From assembly GCA_022606425.2 (NCBI GenBank), contig JAHDVF020000580.1, positions 558,001 through 622,000 of the forward strand: a DNA stretch of 64,000 nucleotides, in the 5' to 3' direction. The translations under genes were made by a program, and so were the position numbers. Of the stretch, positions 1-11,553 are shown in pieces. The stretch is from Lepidostoma basale (taxonomy: Eukaryota > Arthropoda > Insecta > Trichoptera > Lepidostomatidae). Each line of letters opens with the position of its first letter. The first letter of the stretch is position 1. A model generated the notes under the pieces. It worked only from the letters and a program-made list of their open reading frames with translations, was not told the DNA's origin and made no database searches.

Positions 1-249
1 AGTAAAACGAAAACATTATTTTGCAACGATAATCTCAACCTGAAACTTCGACAAAGAAGAGTTAAACGTTAAATAGGGTCTGTTCTCTGAAAGTAAATGG
101 AGGCGTTTGAGACGTGGATATACCGCAGAATGCTCCGTATACCGTTGACTTATAGGATTAGTAATGCAGACGTAGGTACTACAGAGCGCTAGAGCCAATA
201 GAGAGCTATTGTCGAGTGTGAAAGCTAGAAAGGTCTCATATTTGAGTCA

Positions 250-490
250 TGTGCTCAGGGGTGAAAAATGCCACCTCCTTCGGGTGATATTAATGAGTAA
301 AATATAGGGACGTCGGAGGGTTGGTAAAAGGCAGTTGTCTTGGCTGCGAAATATAAAAGAATGGACAGGAATGAGCAGAGTTCTGAACCTGTTCCAAGTC
401 GCGCAGGACAGAGATGCCTTCGCAGCAGTGATCTCCAACGTTGGGGGACCTGATACGGCACCGGAGGAAGAAGACGATTATATATTACAT
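250..490 (+). mobile_element. 3' end of a non-LTR retrotransposon ORF2
   Basis: One + frame (from about 320) reads RQLSWLRNIKEWTG, then FQVAQDRDAFAAVISNVGG, then an acidic tail and a stop. This is the usual C-terminal ending of RTE-like endonuclease/reverse-transcriptase polyproteins (SWLRN.REW followed by a helical tail). Only the last ~60 codons are open; stops interrupt the part before 320. A second copy lies at 57105-57330. It is a dead 5'-truncated fragment, and the clade is not settled. Confidence 0.6.
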
Positions 491-783
491 ATTTAATCAA
501 ACGTCTTGTCTGTTGAGTGATGTGATGGAATTTTTTTATTTTACAATTGTACTGCAAGGTTCAGAGGACTTTATGTCATATCCAAGAGAAATGTGAATCG
601 TAGTAAGTAATTCTGGTTTGTTTTGATTTTTTTGTTTTATATTGTTTAATTCCACACTTAGAGACATCTTCTGTACTCCCCCGAGTAACGGACGTGTCGA
701 AAAAGAAGCTAAAAATATAATATAAATTTTATTTAAATATTGTTCATAAATCTATTGAAAATTAACAATATAAAAGGTCAGTC

Positions 784-930
784 ATGCTAGAATTTGGAAG
801 AATTAACGTGCGTGTGAGACTTGATATATGATTTTGGAGAAAGGTAGAGAGGTTTGTCAGGATAGAGTAGTGTGGCGGTCCATTCTCTTTGCCTACCCCT
901 TTGGGGAAACGGCATGATGGATTGTTGTTG
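784..930 (+). mobile_element. GTTA-tail LINE, 3' fragment with (TTG)n tail
   Basis: The last ~140 bp of the family are present: the part encoding the C-terminal QDRVVWRS-type segment, then CCCCTTTGGGG in the hairpin position. The tail is TTGTTGTTG rather than GTTA repeats. It shares this tail type with the copy at 14850-15115, which suggests a subfamily. Confidence 0.6.
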
Positions 931-939
931 TTATTTTTA

Positions 940-1695
940 TTTATTTATTAAGGGTAACATACAGCGATATCAATAACATTCATATAATAAAACATTTAGA
1001 ATAATTAAAGTAAGGCTAATTAAATGCTACCACAAATATAAAATAATAGTTTACAATCAACAAAGGATAGTGTGAAACGAGATTGAAGTTAAACTAAATG
1101 AGGTGTACATAATATTTAAGAGTTAAAATACTTATAGTACTGGAAATAAAAAATTAAATTAAGATAAATAAAAAAAAAGTAGTATACCTACGAGTATTAT
1201 AATATCATGTAACATTATGGTCACATCCACGTCGAAATGTTGCTCCGATCATTTTCTTAAAATTTCGCTCGTTCAAATGAAAAACATCAATGTCTCCAAA
1301 ATGCTTACTGTAGTTGTCACAGATTTGATACAATGCCGCGCTCTGAGCGTAGTTAGTGCGATAAACAGGAAGATGGAAAATTTGGCTCGCGGTGTGTCTC
1401 CTGCGAGACATGTGGATATTGAGTGACAATTTGCTGAGAAGCTCAAAATTGTCAATTTTAAAGTGAATTATTTTATGAAGCAACATCATGTTGTGAAGAG
1501 TACGTATATTTTCAAAAGAGTCCAAGGAGTGAAAAATTAGGGCAGATTTGTAATCAGAGAACGACTTGCACATTTTAAAATTAATATGTTTAATACACAT
1601 TTTTGCACTCTTTCAATGTGTCGGATATGTGCCGCATAATAAGGAGACCAAACGGGAGATACATATTTAAGGCGTGAGCGAACCATGTTATAAAT
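940..1695 (-). mobile_element. Jockey/CR1-like LINE, reverse transcriptase C-terminal fragment
   Basis: On the minus strand the sequence from 1690 to about 1600 reads RLKYVSPVWSPYYAAHI then HIERVQK, the conserved post-palm YVPPVWSPYY...IERIQ motif of Jockey/CR1-type reverse transcriptases. A frameshift near 1600 leads into an open stretch of 131 codons (1600-1205) with SRRRHTASQIFHLPVYRTNY and a C-terminal helix, matching the end of the same protein class. The 3' end near 945 is an AT-rich (TAAA)-like tail. The element is 5' truncated. A short copy of its 3' UTR is at 49798-49922. Confidence 0.65.
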
Positions 1696-3000
1696 ATAAT
1701 TTATGATTCATTAAATATTTATTAGATTTGATTCCAAATTTAGCTGGTGAGAGCGGACCTGGTGAAATTGAGACGGTCTCTGCGGGAGAGGCCTCTTCAT
1801 CAGCGACGTGGGTCTCCGGACTAACCCGGGATTTAAACTTTGGAATGTATAATTTCGGCATTTCAAATGCTCACCGCTTCTGACTATAATATAGGATTCA
1901 TTTTATAAAGGTGATACGAGAATTATATTCGTCGTATGAGCGCTTGAAAATCCTTAAATTTTTCTTTATCAGGATTTTGAAGAATGCCAACCTCCATTCA
2001 TATCCACCTTTGCGAAAATTCACCAGTAAAATAACATTACAAAACGAATTTTTCGTATATACGTTTTAGCTGGATAACACAACCCCGTAAAAATAGTTTG
2101 GAATTGAATGGAGGAATTTCATAGGTTTTATTTGAGAGATTTATTCCGTTCAAAACATATTTTAAAATTTCAATATAGGGAGACGGATTACTTTAAGGTA
2201 CCTACTCGATTAATTCAGATAAAACATTGAAACTCCGACAGGTACTACAAACAAAAAATACATGCTAAAAACAAAAGATAATAGATTTTACATTATTTTC
2301 AATTGTTGGAGTTTTGACGTATTAGTTAATATTGGTTTGCGTGGTAACCGGTTATTTTTGTTAATAATTACAGTGATATGTCGTGATTTGTATAATTGGT
2401 GTTTAAAACAGTTTTTAATCTTAAGTTATTCGTAAAAATACAGCAAAGTTTTATCACGTTTCTAAAATATAAAGGTACCCATTTTGTAATAATTTTATGT
2501 TCGTTCCGTACTAAATTTAGAGCTTCAACACAAGCTCGTGTGTAATAATTTTGCATAAGTATATATGGAATAAATTTGAATTTTTATGTTGATACCAGTG
2601 TAAAAATGGAAACAGAATATGCATACTCTCCACCGTGCAATGCAGCCGATGCCGATGTCCGCTCAGCGCGGCGGGGGCCACTATCTAACGCGTGCTGTGT
2701 TGGTACCTACCCCACGGATCCCGCGCTCTGCCCGCGCCGCGTGGCTACTCCTCTCATGCGATTTTCAATCCGTTTATAAAAGGCTTTCGGAGTTTTCGAA
2801 CAAGAAAACTTCAACATTTAATTACTCTTTTGACATAAGGCTGAAAACTGGGTCTATATAAAAGTTTTGAAATGGTGAACCCTCATTTTGAGTGTTGGGA
2901 TTTTTAATTCAGTCCAGCCTGGAAAATAGATTTAACCTGACCTATTGGATTAAAAAACAGTACTTATTGATGCGAATGACACAGGCGGGTATTTATTACT
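1696..3000. other. AT-rich stretch without a recognised gene
   Basis: Mostly AT-rich non-coding sequence. There are two GC-enriched patches, 1740-1830 and 2625-2770. Short open frames cross the second patch in two frames, but neither resembles a known protein and codon use gives no preference. Confidence 0.5.
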
Positions 3001-3280
3001 TACTTACTTCCTATGGCCATACAACTCTTGAAGACTTTTAACCTCCTTGATGATTTTTCGCCAAGCTTCTCGATCCTGCGCCTTTTGCTCCCAGCAGTCC
3101 GATCCGCCCAACCTAACCAGATCAGCCAGAACTTTGTCCATTAGGCGCTGTCTAGGCCTTCCTAGAGGTCTTACTCCAGTCGGTTTAGACGCGTACAGGG
3201 TCTTGATTTCTCTGGTCTCTTCAGTTCGGCATACGTGCCCAATCCATGCTAGGCGACGGGCTCTCACGGTGCTGCTTGGA
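3001..3280 (-). mobile_element. LINE 3' fragment with (AAGT)n tail
   Basis: The minus strand reads RRLAWIGHVCRTEETREIK, then PLGRPRQRLMDKVLADL, then DREAWRKIIKEV and a stop. This is the LRW.GHV...GRPR.RW.D.V..DL...DR..WR C-terminal pattern of many arthropod LINE ORF2 proteins. The 3' terminus (low coordinate) ends in AAGT repeats. It differs from the adjoining 3281-3470 fragment and is closer to the element at 39938-40500. Confidence 0.7.
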
Positions 3281-3470
3281 CTTATTCACATTCATCATCA
3301 GATCATTTCGCATGCATACCTCATACATACTATTCACCAGGACTTTTAGTTCATGCTCGTTGCCTGCAAGTAAGACAGCGTCATCCGCATACAAGAGACA
3401 GCTTACTGACACTCCGATTATTTTGGCACCTGCATCCAACCCTTTTAGCTCTTTCATGTTTTTCATTTGA
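3281..3470 (-). mobile_element. GTTA-tail LINE, reverse transcriptase palm fragment
   Basis: The minus strand encodes VSVSCLLYADDAVLLAGN followed by YEVCMRNDLMMNVNKSK. The YADD box is the catalytic motif of the reverse transcriptase palm, and the rest matches the 37431-38032 copy almost residue for residue. Coding stops abruptly at about 3280, where it is fused in the same orientation to the 3' end of a different LINE. Confidence 0.75.
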
Positions 3471-3584
3471 ATTATGAATTACAAATTTAGCACAAGCAAT
3501 TAATCATTGCATCGAAAATATGAATAATAAAATATTTTGTTATTAACATTTAAGATAAATATATTCTTCTGACCTACTTCCGTT

Positions 3585-3835
3585 ATAAGGGGCTGCTGGG
3601 TCATCGTACGGATCTCTTGGTTGGTTCTATGCCTTCAAGTTCCCGTTGCAACACTGGTTCTGGGTCCCAGGATCGTTCTAAGTATTCTATTCTCAAACCA
3701 GCAGATTATTTGTTGTTCTTTTAGAGTCTTTGTCCACGACTCAGAACCATATGTCATCACTGACTTGATGATGGTGTTATAAATACGCAGCTTGGTGTTT
3801 CTGACCCAAAAGATTTCTGTAATTTAACTTCTGTT
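3585..3835 (-). mobile_element. LINE reverse transcriptase C-terminal fragment, third family
   Basis: The minus strand reads LRIYNTIIKSVMTYGSESWT, then an ENRILRTILGPR segment. This is the thumb region (IY.T.I..V..YGSE.W) found just after the palm in RTE-type and related LINE polymerases. Frames break after about 75 codons, and both ends are missing. Confidence 0.6.
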
Positions 3836-4082
3836 TATATTATTGTTTAAATGTGTAAAGTGTCTACCAACTTTTGCTCTTTGTAGGACATTTACCATAT
3901 CGGTCCATGAAATGCGTGGCATTCTACGATGTATCCATATATTTAAAATTATTTTCGTACATATTTTTGTTATTAGTTGGCGAGGGAAGGTGTGAGGGAT
4001 GTTACATTTATTTTATTATTTTATGTTCATTTGGAACATATTTTTTTTATAAATATGTTTTAAAGAATGTGTACACTTTTGT

Positions 4083-4547
4083 TAGGAAGCGATGCATGGA
4101 ACTGGAAATAGTAGGATGAAAGTAGAATAAATGCAGTAGAAATGCGATCTCTTAGATGTGTGGAAATCTGTGTATGGTAGAGTGTCGGATGAAAATGTAA
4201 GAAATGAATGCGGTTCGAATGAAAGTGTTATGAACAAAATAATGAAAGGAACATTAAGATTGTTTGGACATATGAAAATAATGAATGAAGAAAGAATGGT
4301 AAAAAATATATATGTTTACGATGTAAATGGAACTAGAAATAGAGGAAGATAGAGGAAAACGTGGCACGATCAAATTAATCAAATATTGAATGTCGGCCAC
4401 GTGAGGAGTCAGAGAAATCGACGCGCGTGCATGACGCGATGTATGAATGTTGAGGAATCGAGAGAAATATGTCAGGAAAGAAAAGTGTGGTATTTCATTA
4501 TTTCTGTCTTCCCCTTCGGGAGACGGCGTGATGGTCAGTTAGTTTAT
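4083..4547 (+). mobile_element. GTTA-tail LINE, 5'-truncated copy
   Basis: Covers the reverse transcriptase thumb to the 3' tail: ESRINAVEMRSLR-type codons, MNKIMKG, LRLFGHM, NGTRNRGR, then the CCCCTTCGGG hairpin and GTCAGTTAGTTT tail. An in-frame stop follows NGTRNRGR, and there are several indels. ACTTTTGT occurs on both sides (4075-4082 and 4548-4555), a likely target-site duplication. Confidence 0.75.
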
Positions 4548-4555
4548 ACTTTTGT

Positions 4556-5149
4556 AATTTGTGTTATGTTTAATGTGCATTTGATTTATTTATTTTGCAT
4601 AAAAAATAAACATTAAATATAAATGAAATGTGGAGAAATACTAGGCATCCATATATGACACACGCGTATACGCATGCAATATTTTACCCCTTAGATACTT
4701 GTCCTGGAATAGGACATTTGTTAGGAAGGTCCCGATAATGTCCGAGGAGCCTGATAGTAATGTATTTCCTCTAGTGCTATAAAACGGGACAGTTCTCTTC
4801 ACTCTGGTTGATGAAGCGAGCGTGTGAAGGGTCTCCTATACATCTTCACATCGCCGGCAGTCCCACTGATGGATAGATCGGGTGTTTCAAAGGCAATTCT
4901 TGAAAGTGTTCGATATTTATTTAAAAATACAAAAGGAAAAAACAACAAAACATGTGTATTTTGCTGATGAAAACACGATTATATCACTTGATCTTTCGAT
5001 TTATAACTGATTTAATAAATAACCACAATTCCGTTTCCAAAGCGATAGTCAGAAAGGATAGACCACTATATATTATTTCTTGATATAAACCTGTATATCT
5101 CGACTCCGAAAGTAGCCGACATTAAACATTGATTGATTTTATCATGCCA
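4556..5149. other. No recognised gene
   Basis: AT-rich, with a more GC-balanced part at 4630-4880 that contains short self-complementary words (for example around ACACGCGTATACGCATGC). No coding frame or repeat match was recognised. Confidence 0.5.
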
Positions 5150-5440
5150 CTTTTTTAATCGCCGTCTTCTTCTTGCTCCTTTCACATCGCAAACGTGTAT
5201 TTACTTTACAAATCTTTCTTCATTCATTCTTCACATGGGTCCAAACCTTTTTAATGAACCATTATTTTTTGTTCATAATGCTTTCATTCGTACTGCATTC
5301 ACTTTTAATATTTGCATTTGCCACTTTACCATATACAGATTCACCACATTTTCGTTTAAGACGCTTTTTTGCCATTTCCAAGCATCACTCACACACATAA
5401 GGGTCAAAGTGAGAACACCAATGTGCACTGGCATAACAGA
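5150..5440 (-). mobile_element. GTTA-tail LINE, internal fragment
   Basis: Minus-strand match to the thumb-to-linker part of the family: an MCTGILVLTLMCVSDAW-like version of the GVLLPTLMYGSEAW segment, then degenerate codons down to the RWFGHM region. The copy is old, with many substitutions, and has lost its 3' hairpin and tail. Confidence 0.6.
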
Positions 5441-5635
5441 TTTTAAACTTGTTTGATAATAAATTAAAATAAATTTATTTGTGGGACGGAAAAACACTAC
5501 CGGATAAATCGTACTATGTCATCCAGGAATCGAACCTACGATTTTTTGTTCTCGACAGAAAAACGAATTGAAACGATGTTTCGCTGCCGATATTTGAGAA
5601 AAATCCATTGATAAATAAAAGTTTTTTCTTCTTCT

Positions 5636-5848
5636 TCTTCTTCTACTTCTTCTACCTTGTTGTAGACCTATGTGGTCTGTTCTCCAGAGTGTTGCTCCTC
5701 CTGTGAGGTAGATTCCCAGCTATCCTTCCATCGTTTAGGAGGTCTTCCACGAGGATGAGTCCCATGAGGCTGATTATGCAATGCAATATAGGGGAGTCTG
5801 GTGTTATCCATTCTTTGAACATGACCGTACCAGTCCCTTTTTCACTGT
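5636..5848 (-). mobile_element. LINE 3' fragment with (GAA)n tail
   Basis: The minus strand reads WYGHVQRMDNTRLPY, then HPRGRPPKRWKDSWEST and a stop after GEQTT, followed by GAAGAAGAAGAAG repeats. This is the C-terminus and tail of a LINE ORF2. The same family recurs on the + strand at 13745-14135 (WKDSWESTSQE is shared). Confidence 0.7.
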
Positions 5849-7349
5849 CTGTTTTTTTTTATTATTTTAAATTTGGATGTAAGTGAATAATGGAAACAAT
5901 TATTTTTCGAAATCGATTTTTGATAATTAAAAAAATAATCTAATTATTAAAACCGATATTTATTCATCGAGTAGCTTAATTAAATTATATTTGAATATTC
6001 ATTAGACAATTTAGTTACAATTATCAGTAGTTACTTTTTTTTCGTAATGGCGCGTCGCAGTTGGTTACTTTAATACATGAAAATCCAATTTAAAGTTATG
6101 GGCACTTGTCTGATTTAACCATCTTCACAGTTAGGTACTTTAATCATAAGTTTTAGTAACGTTCAACTGATCTCTATCTTTTCTTTCCAAATTATGTATC
6201 GAATCGAATGTTACTGATGATATGTTCGAATAACTTTATTTTCTTATCTGTAAGACGGTATGAATGTATTATTTAAACAGGTGAAATACTATTACAGGAG
6301 AATTTGTGAGTAACATATTCAATTGTAAAATTGTACAATAAAACTGAATGCCTCCTGCATGGAGTTGATATTTTGAAGGGTTATAAATGAATATAGTATT
6401 CTCGTGAGGTTGCCGGTCGAGAGCGGGTATTGGAAGTACAGTCAGAGTTTCGCCTTCGTATAATGATGGTTTATGGCTACCATCTTGTACGATAACCGAG
6501 GCATTGATAGTACAAATGAATACATTTCTCTATTCAAATATCGAAACATGTTAAAATTCAGTTTAATTTGCATTTCAAATATTTGGTTCACATCTGAGTT
6601 TAAATGGTTCATTTTGTCAAAAAGTTATTACAAATAATGAAAATAAAATTGGTTTGTAAAAAATCTTTTTAAAATGTATCTTGTATCGTTGTATATATTT
6701 TGGATATTGATTAATAGTCAAGCACAGGGGAAGCGCGCAACTGTTTAATCTTTATAAATATACGATATATACAATCATATTATTTTATTAAATTGTGAAT
6801 TAAAATAACCAAAATATTTTAACTAAACGTTACTAGATATTCGAAATTTGAAGAAAAAAATATTTGGTGAATGAAATAACCGAATTTTCCCTACAAAGTC
6901 GAATGAAATTATTTTAAACCAATTCACGCGTATATTGAAGCCAACAATACACAAAAAACCTTTTTGTTTCTGCAGGAGTAAGTTTACAAATTGATTAAGA
7001 TTATTTTCTCGTTTTGGCTTTTTGTTCGAGAAAATGGCTACGGAGGAAGCTGCGACGGCCACTAAATGATGGAAAAATTATCGATATAGAGAGAACGGTA
7101 AATGGATTAGGTCGAGCTTTAGAAATAAAGGAAGAAGGAGAATAAGAACCGAGAAGAAATAGTTGGCGTGAAAATAATTGCGATAACACAGAGCTGGGGT
7201 ACTTGAGTATTGTATTTTGCGGTAATATTCCGATATGAACGTAGTTAAGGGATAGTTTTAAGGAGACTAAAAGTTAACAAACCATTTTTTTAACTATGTT
7301 GCGTTATTATTAATGAAACATGATATTGGAAGATACCATCCAAGCAGAC
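5849..7349. other. AT-rich stretch, nothing recognised
   Basis: No open frame with recognisable protein sequence, and no copy of the repeats seen elsewhere in the window. Base composition is uniformly AT-rich apart from a brief GC-balanced part at 6410-6500. Confidence 0.5.
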
Positions 7350-7466
7350 CAATTTTAATTTCGGCCAAGTGAAGAGGCAGAAGAATCGACGTGCACGCAT
7401 GACACGTTAATATAGGAGTATAGGATAGTGAGACGGTCCGTAACGTTTGGCTACCTTTTAACCTGA
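7350..7466 (+). mobile_element. GTTA-tail LINE, short degenerate 3' fragment
   Basis: Matches the GHVRSQRNRRACMTR-encoding part (GAATCGACGTGCACGCATGA) and runs into a decayed version of the tail region. The hairpin is lost. Confidence 0.5.
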
Positions 7467-9119
7467 AGAAGAAAATAATTTGAAATTAAAAATTTTATCA
7501 TTTACGCACAATTTACCGCAATATTTGTATTGCGAATTTATTTGTACGTTAAACTAATTTTCATCTTTTAAATATCAAAATATTCGTTAATCACTTGAAA
7601 TATTAGAATTTGATCTCTTCTATGACTTTCGTATTTTATTTATTTTTCGTTCACAAAAATCTCGGCATTTGTAAATAATTTTGATTGAATTTTTACATGA
7701 TTATGTAATAATAATATAAAATAAATCACTTTTAATATTTTTTACGATTTTCAATGCAAAGTATACTTATATAGTCAAAATGTACATAACTAATAAAAAA
7801 TACATTGAATTATATGTTTTTATCAAAGTACGTCTAACCTTCTGTTTGTTATATTCAAAATGTGATATTTTATTTCAAGATCTTTGTACTAGTAAGTACA
7901 ACTACCCTCATGTATTTCCTTTGCTCCTAATTAAAGATCTGGTTCCTAATTGGAACCGATAAAACCTTTTTATTGCTCTCGGACTTTCATCGATTCTTCT
8001 CCTTTTGACAATATGGCTCAGAAGGAAACTTATCTAAAGTAAAAATAAAAACGTCTTTTAGTGATAAAATGCGTAATATTTATTTCGTCGAAATATGTAA
8101 ATCTGTTTTATTCCAAGAAGTTAGATTGATACGTGTCATATCAAACGTATAAATTCTTTTCGTGCAAAACTGTTTTTATTTGTATTTGAATTCTTATGAT
8201 ATTTACCATATTGATTCGAGTAATGGGTAGTTCCATATGAAATCGTTCTTGGAAATGGTTTATGGCATGATATGTTGCAGATAGTTTGGATTAAACGTGG
8301 CACACATTATGTTTACGTCAATAGGATTGCGTGCCTCTTTATTCCCTTTCTATTGAGAATTGTTTTTGTTCGGTAGCAACCGCAAAACATTGAAATAATT
8401 AAGCAGTTAGTTAGAAATACAATTTATTGATAGCTTGGCATTAGTTCTACGTGAAATATAATGTGGTTACTGCTTCAGAAGACACCATTATTAGTGCATG
8501 AAATCGCATTTAAGTTTGACGTTTGATTTACAAGCCGAAGGATGGGCGGGTGATTGAAACTAGCTGCGGGAGCACCCCCACCCTTTACTTCGGTCCCTTC
8601 ACTTTGAAATGTTAATGAGATGTTCCGTGCAATCCAAATACGGCAGTCGGGCTTCCCTCGCTTCTTCCTCCTCCAGCACTTGTTCATTTATCGGGATTGT
8701 GTTTCTTGGAAGATTATACCACGTCTTGATTTGTTTACATGTAATATATACGCGCGCTATCGCGTGGAATGCTTTTGGTTACCGCGCCTTTTCATAAATC
8801 AATATTATTTAATGCGTGTTCGATCAAAGTTTTCCACCCTGTCATCACATAAATCCTCCAGAATAATGTGGCGCATATATTTAGTTTTCAGTAAAATAGT
8901 CAAATAGTCAATTATTTAGATACAGAATTTATAATATGTTTTGTAAACAAAGCATTGGATCATATTAATTAATAAAATTTTATATTTTTCAGGTACAGTG
9001 ATCGACAGTACGGAATATTGGAAAATGTCTTTAAATAATTGAAACATATCATTTACAATGAATCGCAGAACAGACATTAAAAATGATGGAAGTAAGGAGG
9101 CTGCGGCGAGTGACAAACG
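7467..9119. other. AT-rich upstream flank of the host gene
   Basis: No protein-coding signal was recognised. A GC-enriched patch at 8530-8690 carries overlapping frames on both strands with no known similarity. If the host gene has further 5' non-coding exons they could lie here, but no splice pair can be proved. Confidence 0.4.
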
Positions 9120-9600
9120 AGAGCCGCGCGATATTGCGTATTTCTAATTTACCCCCCGGGAGGACGCGGGGCGAGAGGTGCAGCTCCTTTCGGGACAAAT
9201 GATCTCGCCACACGGAGGGCCATTAGGATTTCCCCAAATTACAAAACGGGCGTAGTATAGACCGTTCCAATAAAGTCAAAATAGCGCTTCCCGTCGCGCC
9301 ATTGCAGCGCCGCTGCATCAATCAGCGTGCGGAGGCACCCACTCGCGAGTATGTGCGCAGTGCGAGAACCAAATACTAACATCTAACAAGTTTAAAGTGA
9401 ACCCTGCAGCTTCGGTCGCTTTGTTTCGCGTGAATCGATGTCGTGTTCGGCAGATAAAGTTTATTGTGTCGGCAGTGGCAAGTATTTTCTATTGCCATTT
9501 GACTTGTGCTAAAATTATGTGAGAGAAAATTGTAATAAATTGTGTCATTTTCAGTGAAACTAATATTCTATAAGTGTTTTTGAAAATAAAAAATAGCATC
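9120..9600 (+). promoter_or_regulatory. Probable promoter and 5' UTR of the PH-domain gene
   Basis: Base composition changes sharply from AT-rich to GC-rich with many CpGs at about 9110-9420, directly before the only convincing host exon. An in-frame TAA at 9571-9573 lies 27 bases before the chosen ATG, so the coding region cannot start earlier in this frame without an intron. No TATA box stands out. A transcription start near 9300-9400 is plausible but not shown. A TTTTCAG at 9547-9553 could instead be a splice acceptor if the leader is spliced. Confidence 0.4.
9438..9512 (+). other. 24-codon upstream open reading frame
   Basis: An ATG at 9438 starts 24 sense codons ending in TAA at 9510-9512, wholly inside the presumed 5' UTR. 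Its start context (ATCGATGT) is moderate. If this segment is in the mature mRNA, it could lower translation of the main frame. It may equally be chance. Confidence 0.25.
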
Positions 9601-10326
9601 ATGGATGATAAAAGAATGGACGCGGGTCATTACAAACACGGTGACTTGCCCGAAACACACCGCTACGGCAAGGTGCGCAGCGGGGAGCTTTCGTCATTAG
9701 CGGCTGCTTCCGCCGCCAGCGAGACGTCCGATTCATTCTACGCCAATAAAGTGAGAGCAATCGGAAAGATCGCGTCTGACAGCGCGATGACTTGCCAGAA
9801 TTCTCCCCTGCAAAAGAGGAAGGTCCAGGTAAAGATAGACCCCGCGGCTTACGCTAAAGGCGGCGGAGGTCACACGCCGCTCTGCAAGAGACGGCTGGAA
9901 GGGGCGGCCGCGCAACTGAGAGAGAAGAACAGCGGGAGTTTTCCGAACACTCCCCAAGTGTTGAGGCGAGTGGAGATGTGCCACAATGCCATCTCGGCAT
10001 CTAACTCCCCGGTGGTGTCTCGGAGGAGCGAGCTCATGGCCGAGGGGACGCCGCTCCACGGGCGATCTCCCGCTCTGAGCCGGCGATCCGAGATTCTGTT
10101 TAGTGAGAGCGCTAGCAGCAGCTTGACCAACTCCCCGATAGTGGGGAGGAGGTTCGAGGGCTTCGGTTCTCCCGCGCGGAGCATCGGGGAACCGGGGGTG
10201 TTCGCATCCCCCGTGCACGGCAGCAGGGGCTGGCGCGAGGAACAGGAGGAGGAGCTGCAGCAGGGGGAAACGCCTCCGGACCAGACCTTGGTGGCGGGCT
10301 GGCTCAAGTTCCGAGACAATAAAAGG
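9601..10326 (+). CDS. First coding exon of a Dok-7-like PH/PTB adaptor protein (partial)
   Basis: The exon encodes 242 residues. The start is ATG at 9601 (context ATCATGG, purine at -3 and G at +4), with an in-frame stop 30 bases upstream. The exon ends after AGG at 10326 before GTAAGA; reading through would give only six more codons. Residues 1-60 are polar with an alanine/serine run (31-40). Residues 65-205 are Ser/Pro/Arg-rich and repeat [ST]P-x3-RR-x-E at 92, 117, 136, 156 and 178, with a near copy (SPLQKRKVQ) at 68. Residues 211-222 are Glu/Gln-rich. Residues 229-242 (TLVAGWLKFRDNKR) match the first strand of a PH domain, and the residues resemble the PH start of Dok-7 (LVEG.VKLRDGKKWK). 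Dok-7 family proteins couple membrane PH and PTB domains to receptor tyrosine kinase signalling. The family call rests on the last 14 residues only; another PH protein is possible. The exon is far more GC-rich than its surroundings. Confidence 0.7.
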
Positions 10327-10332
10327 GTAAGA

Positions 10333-11553
10333 TATTTTCACTACTAGTACGAATAAATTCATACATTGTGTTTCATTACAATAAGATGTATATTTGTCAT
10401 ACAAAAACGGTCGGAATTTTTCTTCTATTGTTATTTAAACACTGATTGTGGTCGGTAATTAAAACGTGCGAACAATGCTACGAGTATTTTATCACAATAC
10501 TATTTTATTACTACTTCTCCGATGAAACAATCTCGTGGAAGAAAATTAAAAACGGTTTAATTTTCCGACTGTAGTCTGTTGAACAAAGAGCAAATTATGC
10601 TCTCCTTTTGTTTATAGGGACACTGTAGCCCGCGGCGGGGACCCGCCGGGTCTGGGCGTCTTCTTGCGTTGGTCACAGATGGCGTTCAATCACTAGGCGA
10701 ATTTTAAACAATGGGCGCTATAATGGGAAACGGACGAGTAATCGTCTCTCGTAAAACATTTTTAAATTAACGAATACGATCTTCAAATACCTATTATTTA
10801 TTTGCTTGTCGGTATTCAGAAAATGAAGATAAAATTTTATTACCGCTTCATTTCGTCCCTTCTAACTTATAAATACAAATTAATTTATTAAGTAATTCAG
10901 AGAAAGACAGAAAAATAATATTCTTTATTACATATTTGATTGATAACATTCTTTTTGAATTTATTTCAATATCACTTCTCTAAGATATAGGATTCAAACA
11001 TTACTCCTGAACGAAGCGCTGACATTTTATTTAAAGCGTTCGGCCATTTCTTTATTACTTGTGAATGTGGGTAAAAAAATCATCAAACAGTATTGGAAAT
11101 GATATTTAATTACAGAATAATAGATCAATTCAAATACTTTTATTTGAGTACTTAAGTAATGAATGTTGTGAGTAATAAAATTATTATTTGAAAGGTTTTA
11201 GAAAGAACATTAATATGCTCGCTCCACGAACATCGTATTATAGGTACCGCGTTCCATTTGCCTTTGAGCATGAGAACTATTATTACCTTTATAGTATGCT
11301 ATCAAGTATCAAGCAACTCCTTGTAACAATATACTGCGGACATTGTTGGCAAAGCTTTTGATTCTACAACTATGCTTATCTAACTACAGCACCGTCAGCG
11401 CCATTTTAGTAAATTGGGTGGTGTTCAAAGGTTAGATGTCAATTTTGGTAGTTTGAATTTTTTATATGAGTAATACCATTATTTTTTGTTACGAATCAGG
11501 AGTAAATCGGACATTAGGATACAATAGATTGGAACACAAAATAAAACAGCGAC
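10333..11553. other. Start of the intron, no repeat recognised
   Basis: After the donor the sequence drops to AT-rich. A GC-enriched patch at 10620-10690 stands out. No coding frame or interspersed repeat was recognised. Confidence 0.5.

Noticed and set aside
1217..1426. 69-codon + frame
   Set aside because: Shadow of the Jockey/CR1-like reverse transcriptase fragment on the minus strand.
5515..5610. tRNA-like B box on the minus strand (AGGTTCGATTCCTGG)
   Set aside because: No A box at the right distance and no match to the other SINE bodies. Kept out as unsupported.
9733..10404. Long minus-strand frames (223 and 149 codons) opposite the host exon
   Set aside because: They are antisense shadows of a GC-rich coding exon. 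The + frame has the good start context, the repeated motif and the splice donor.
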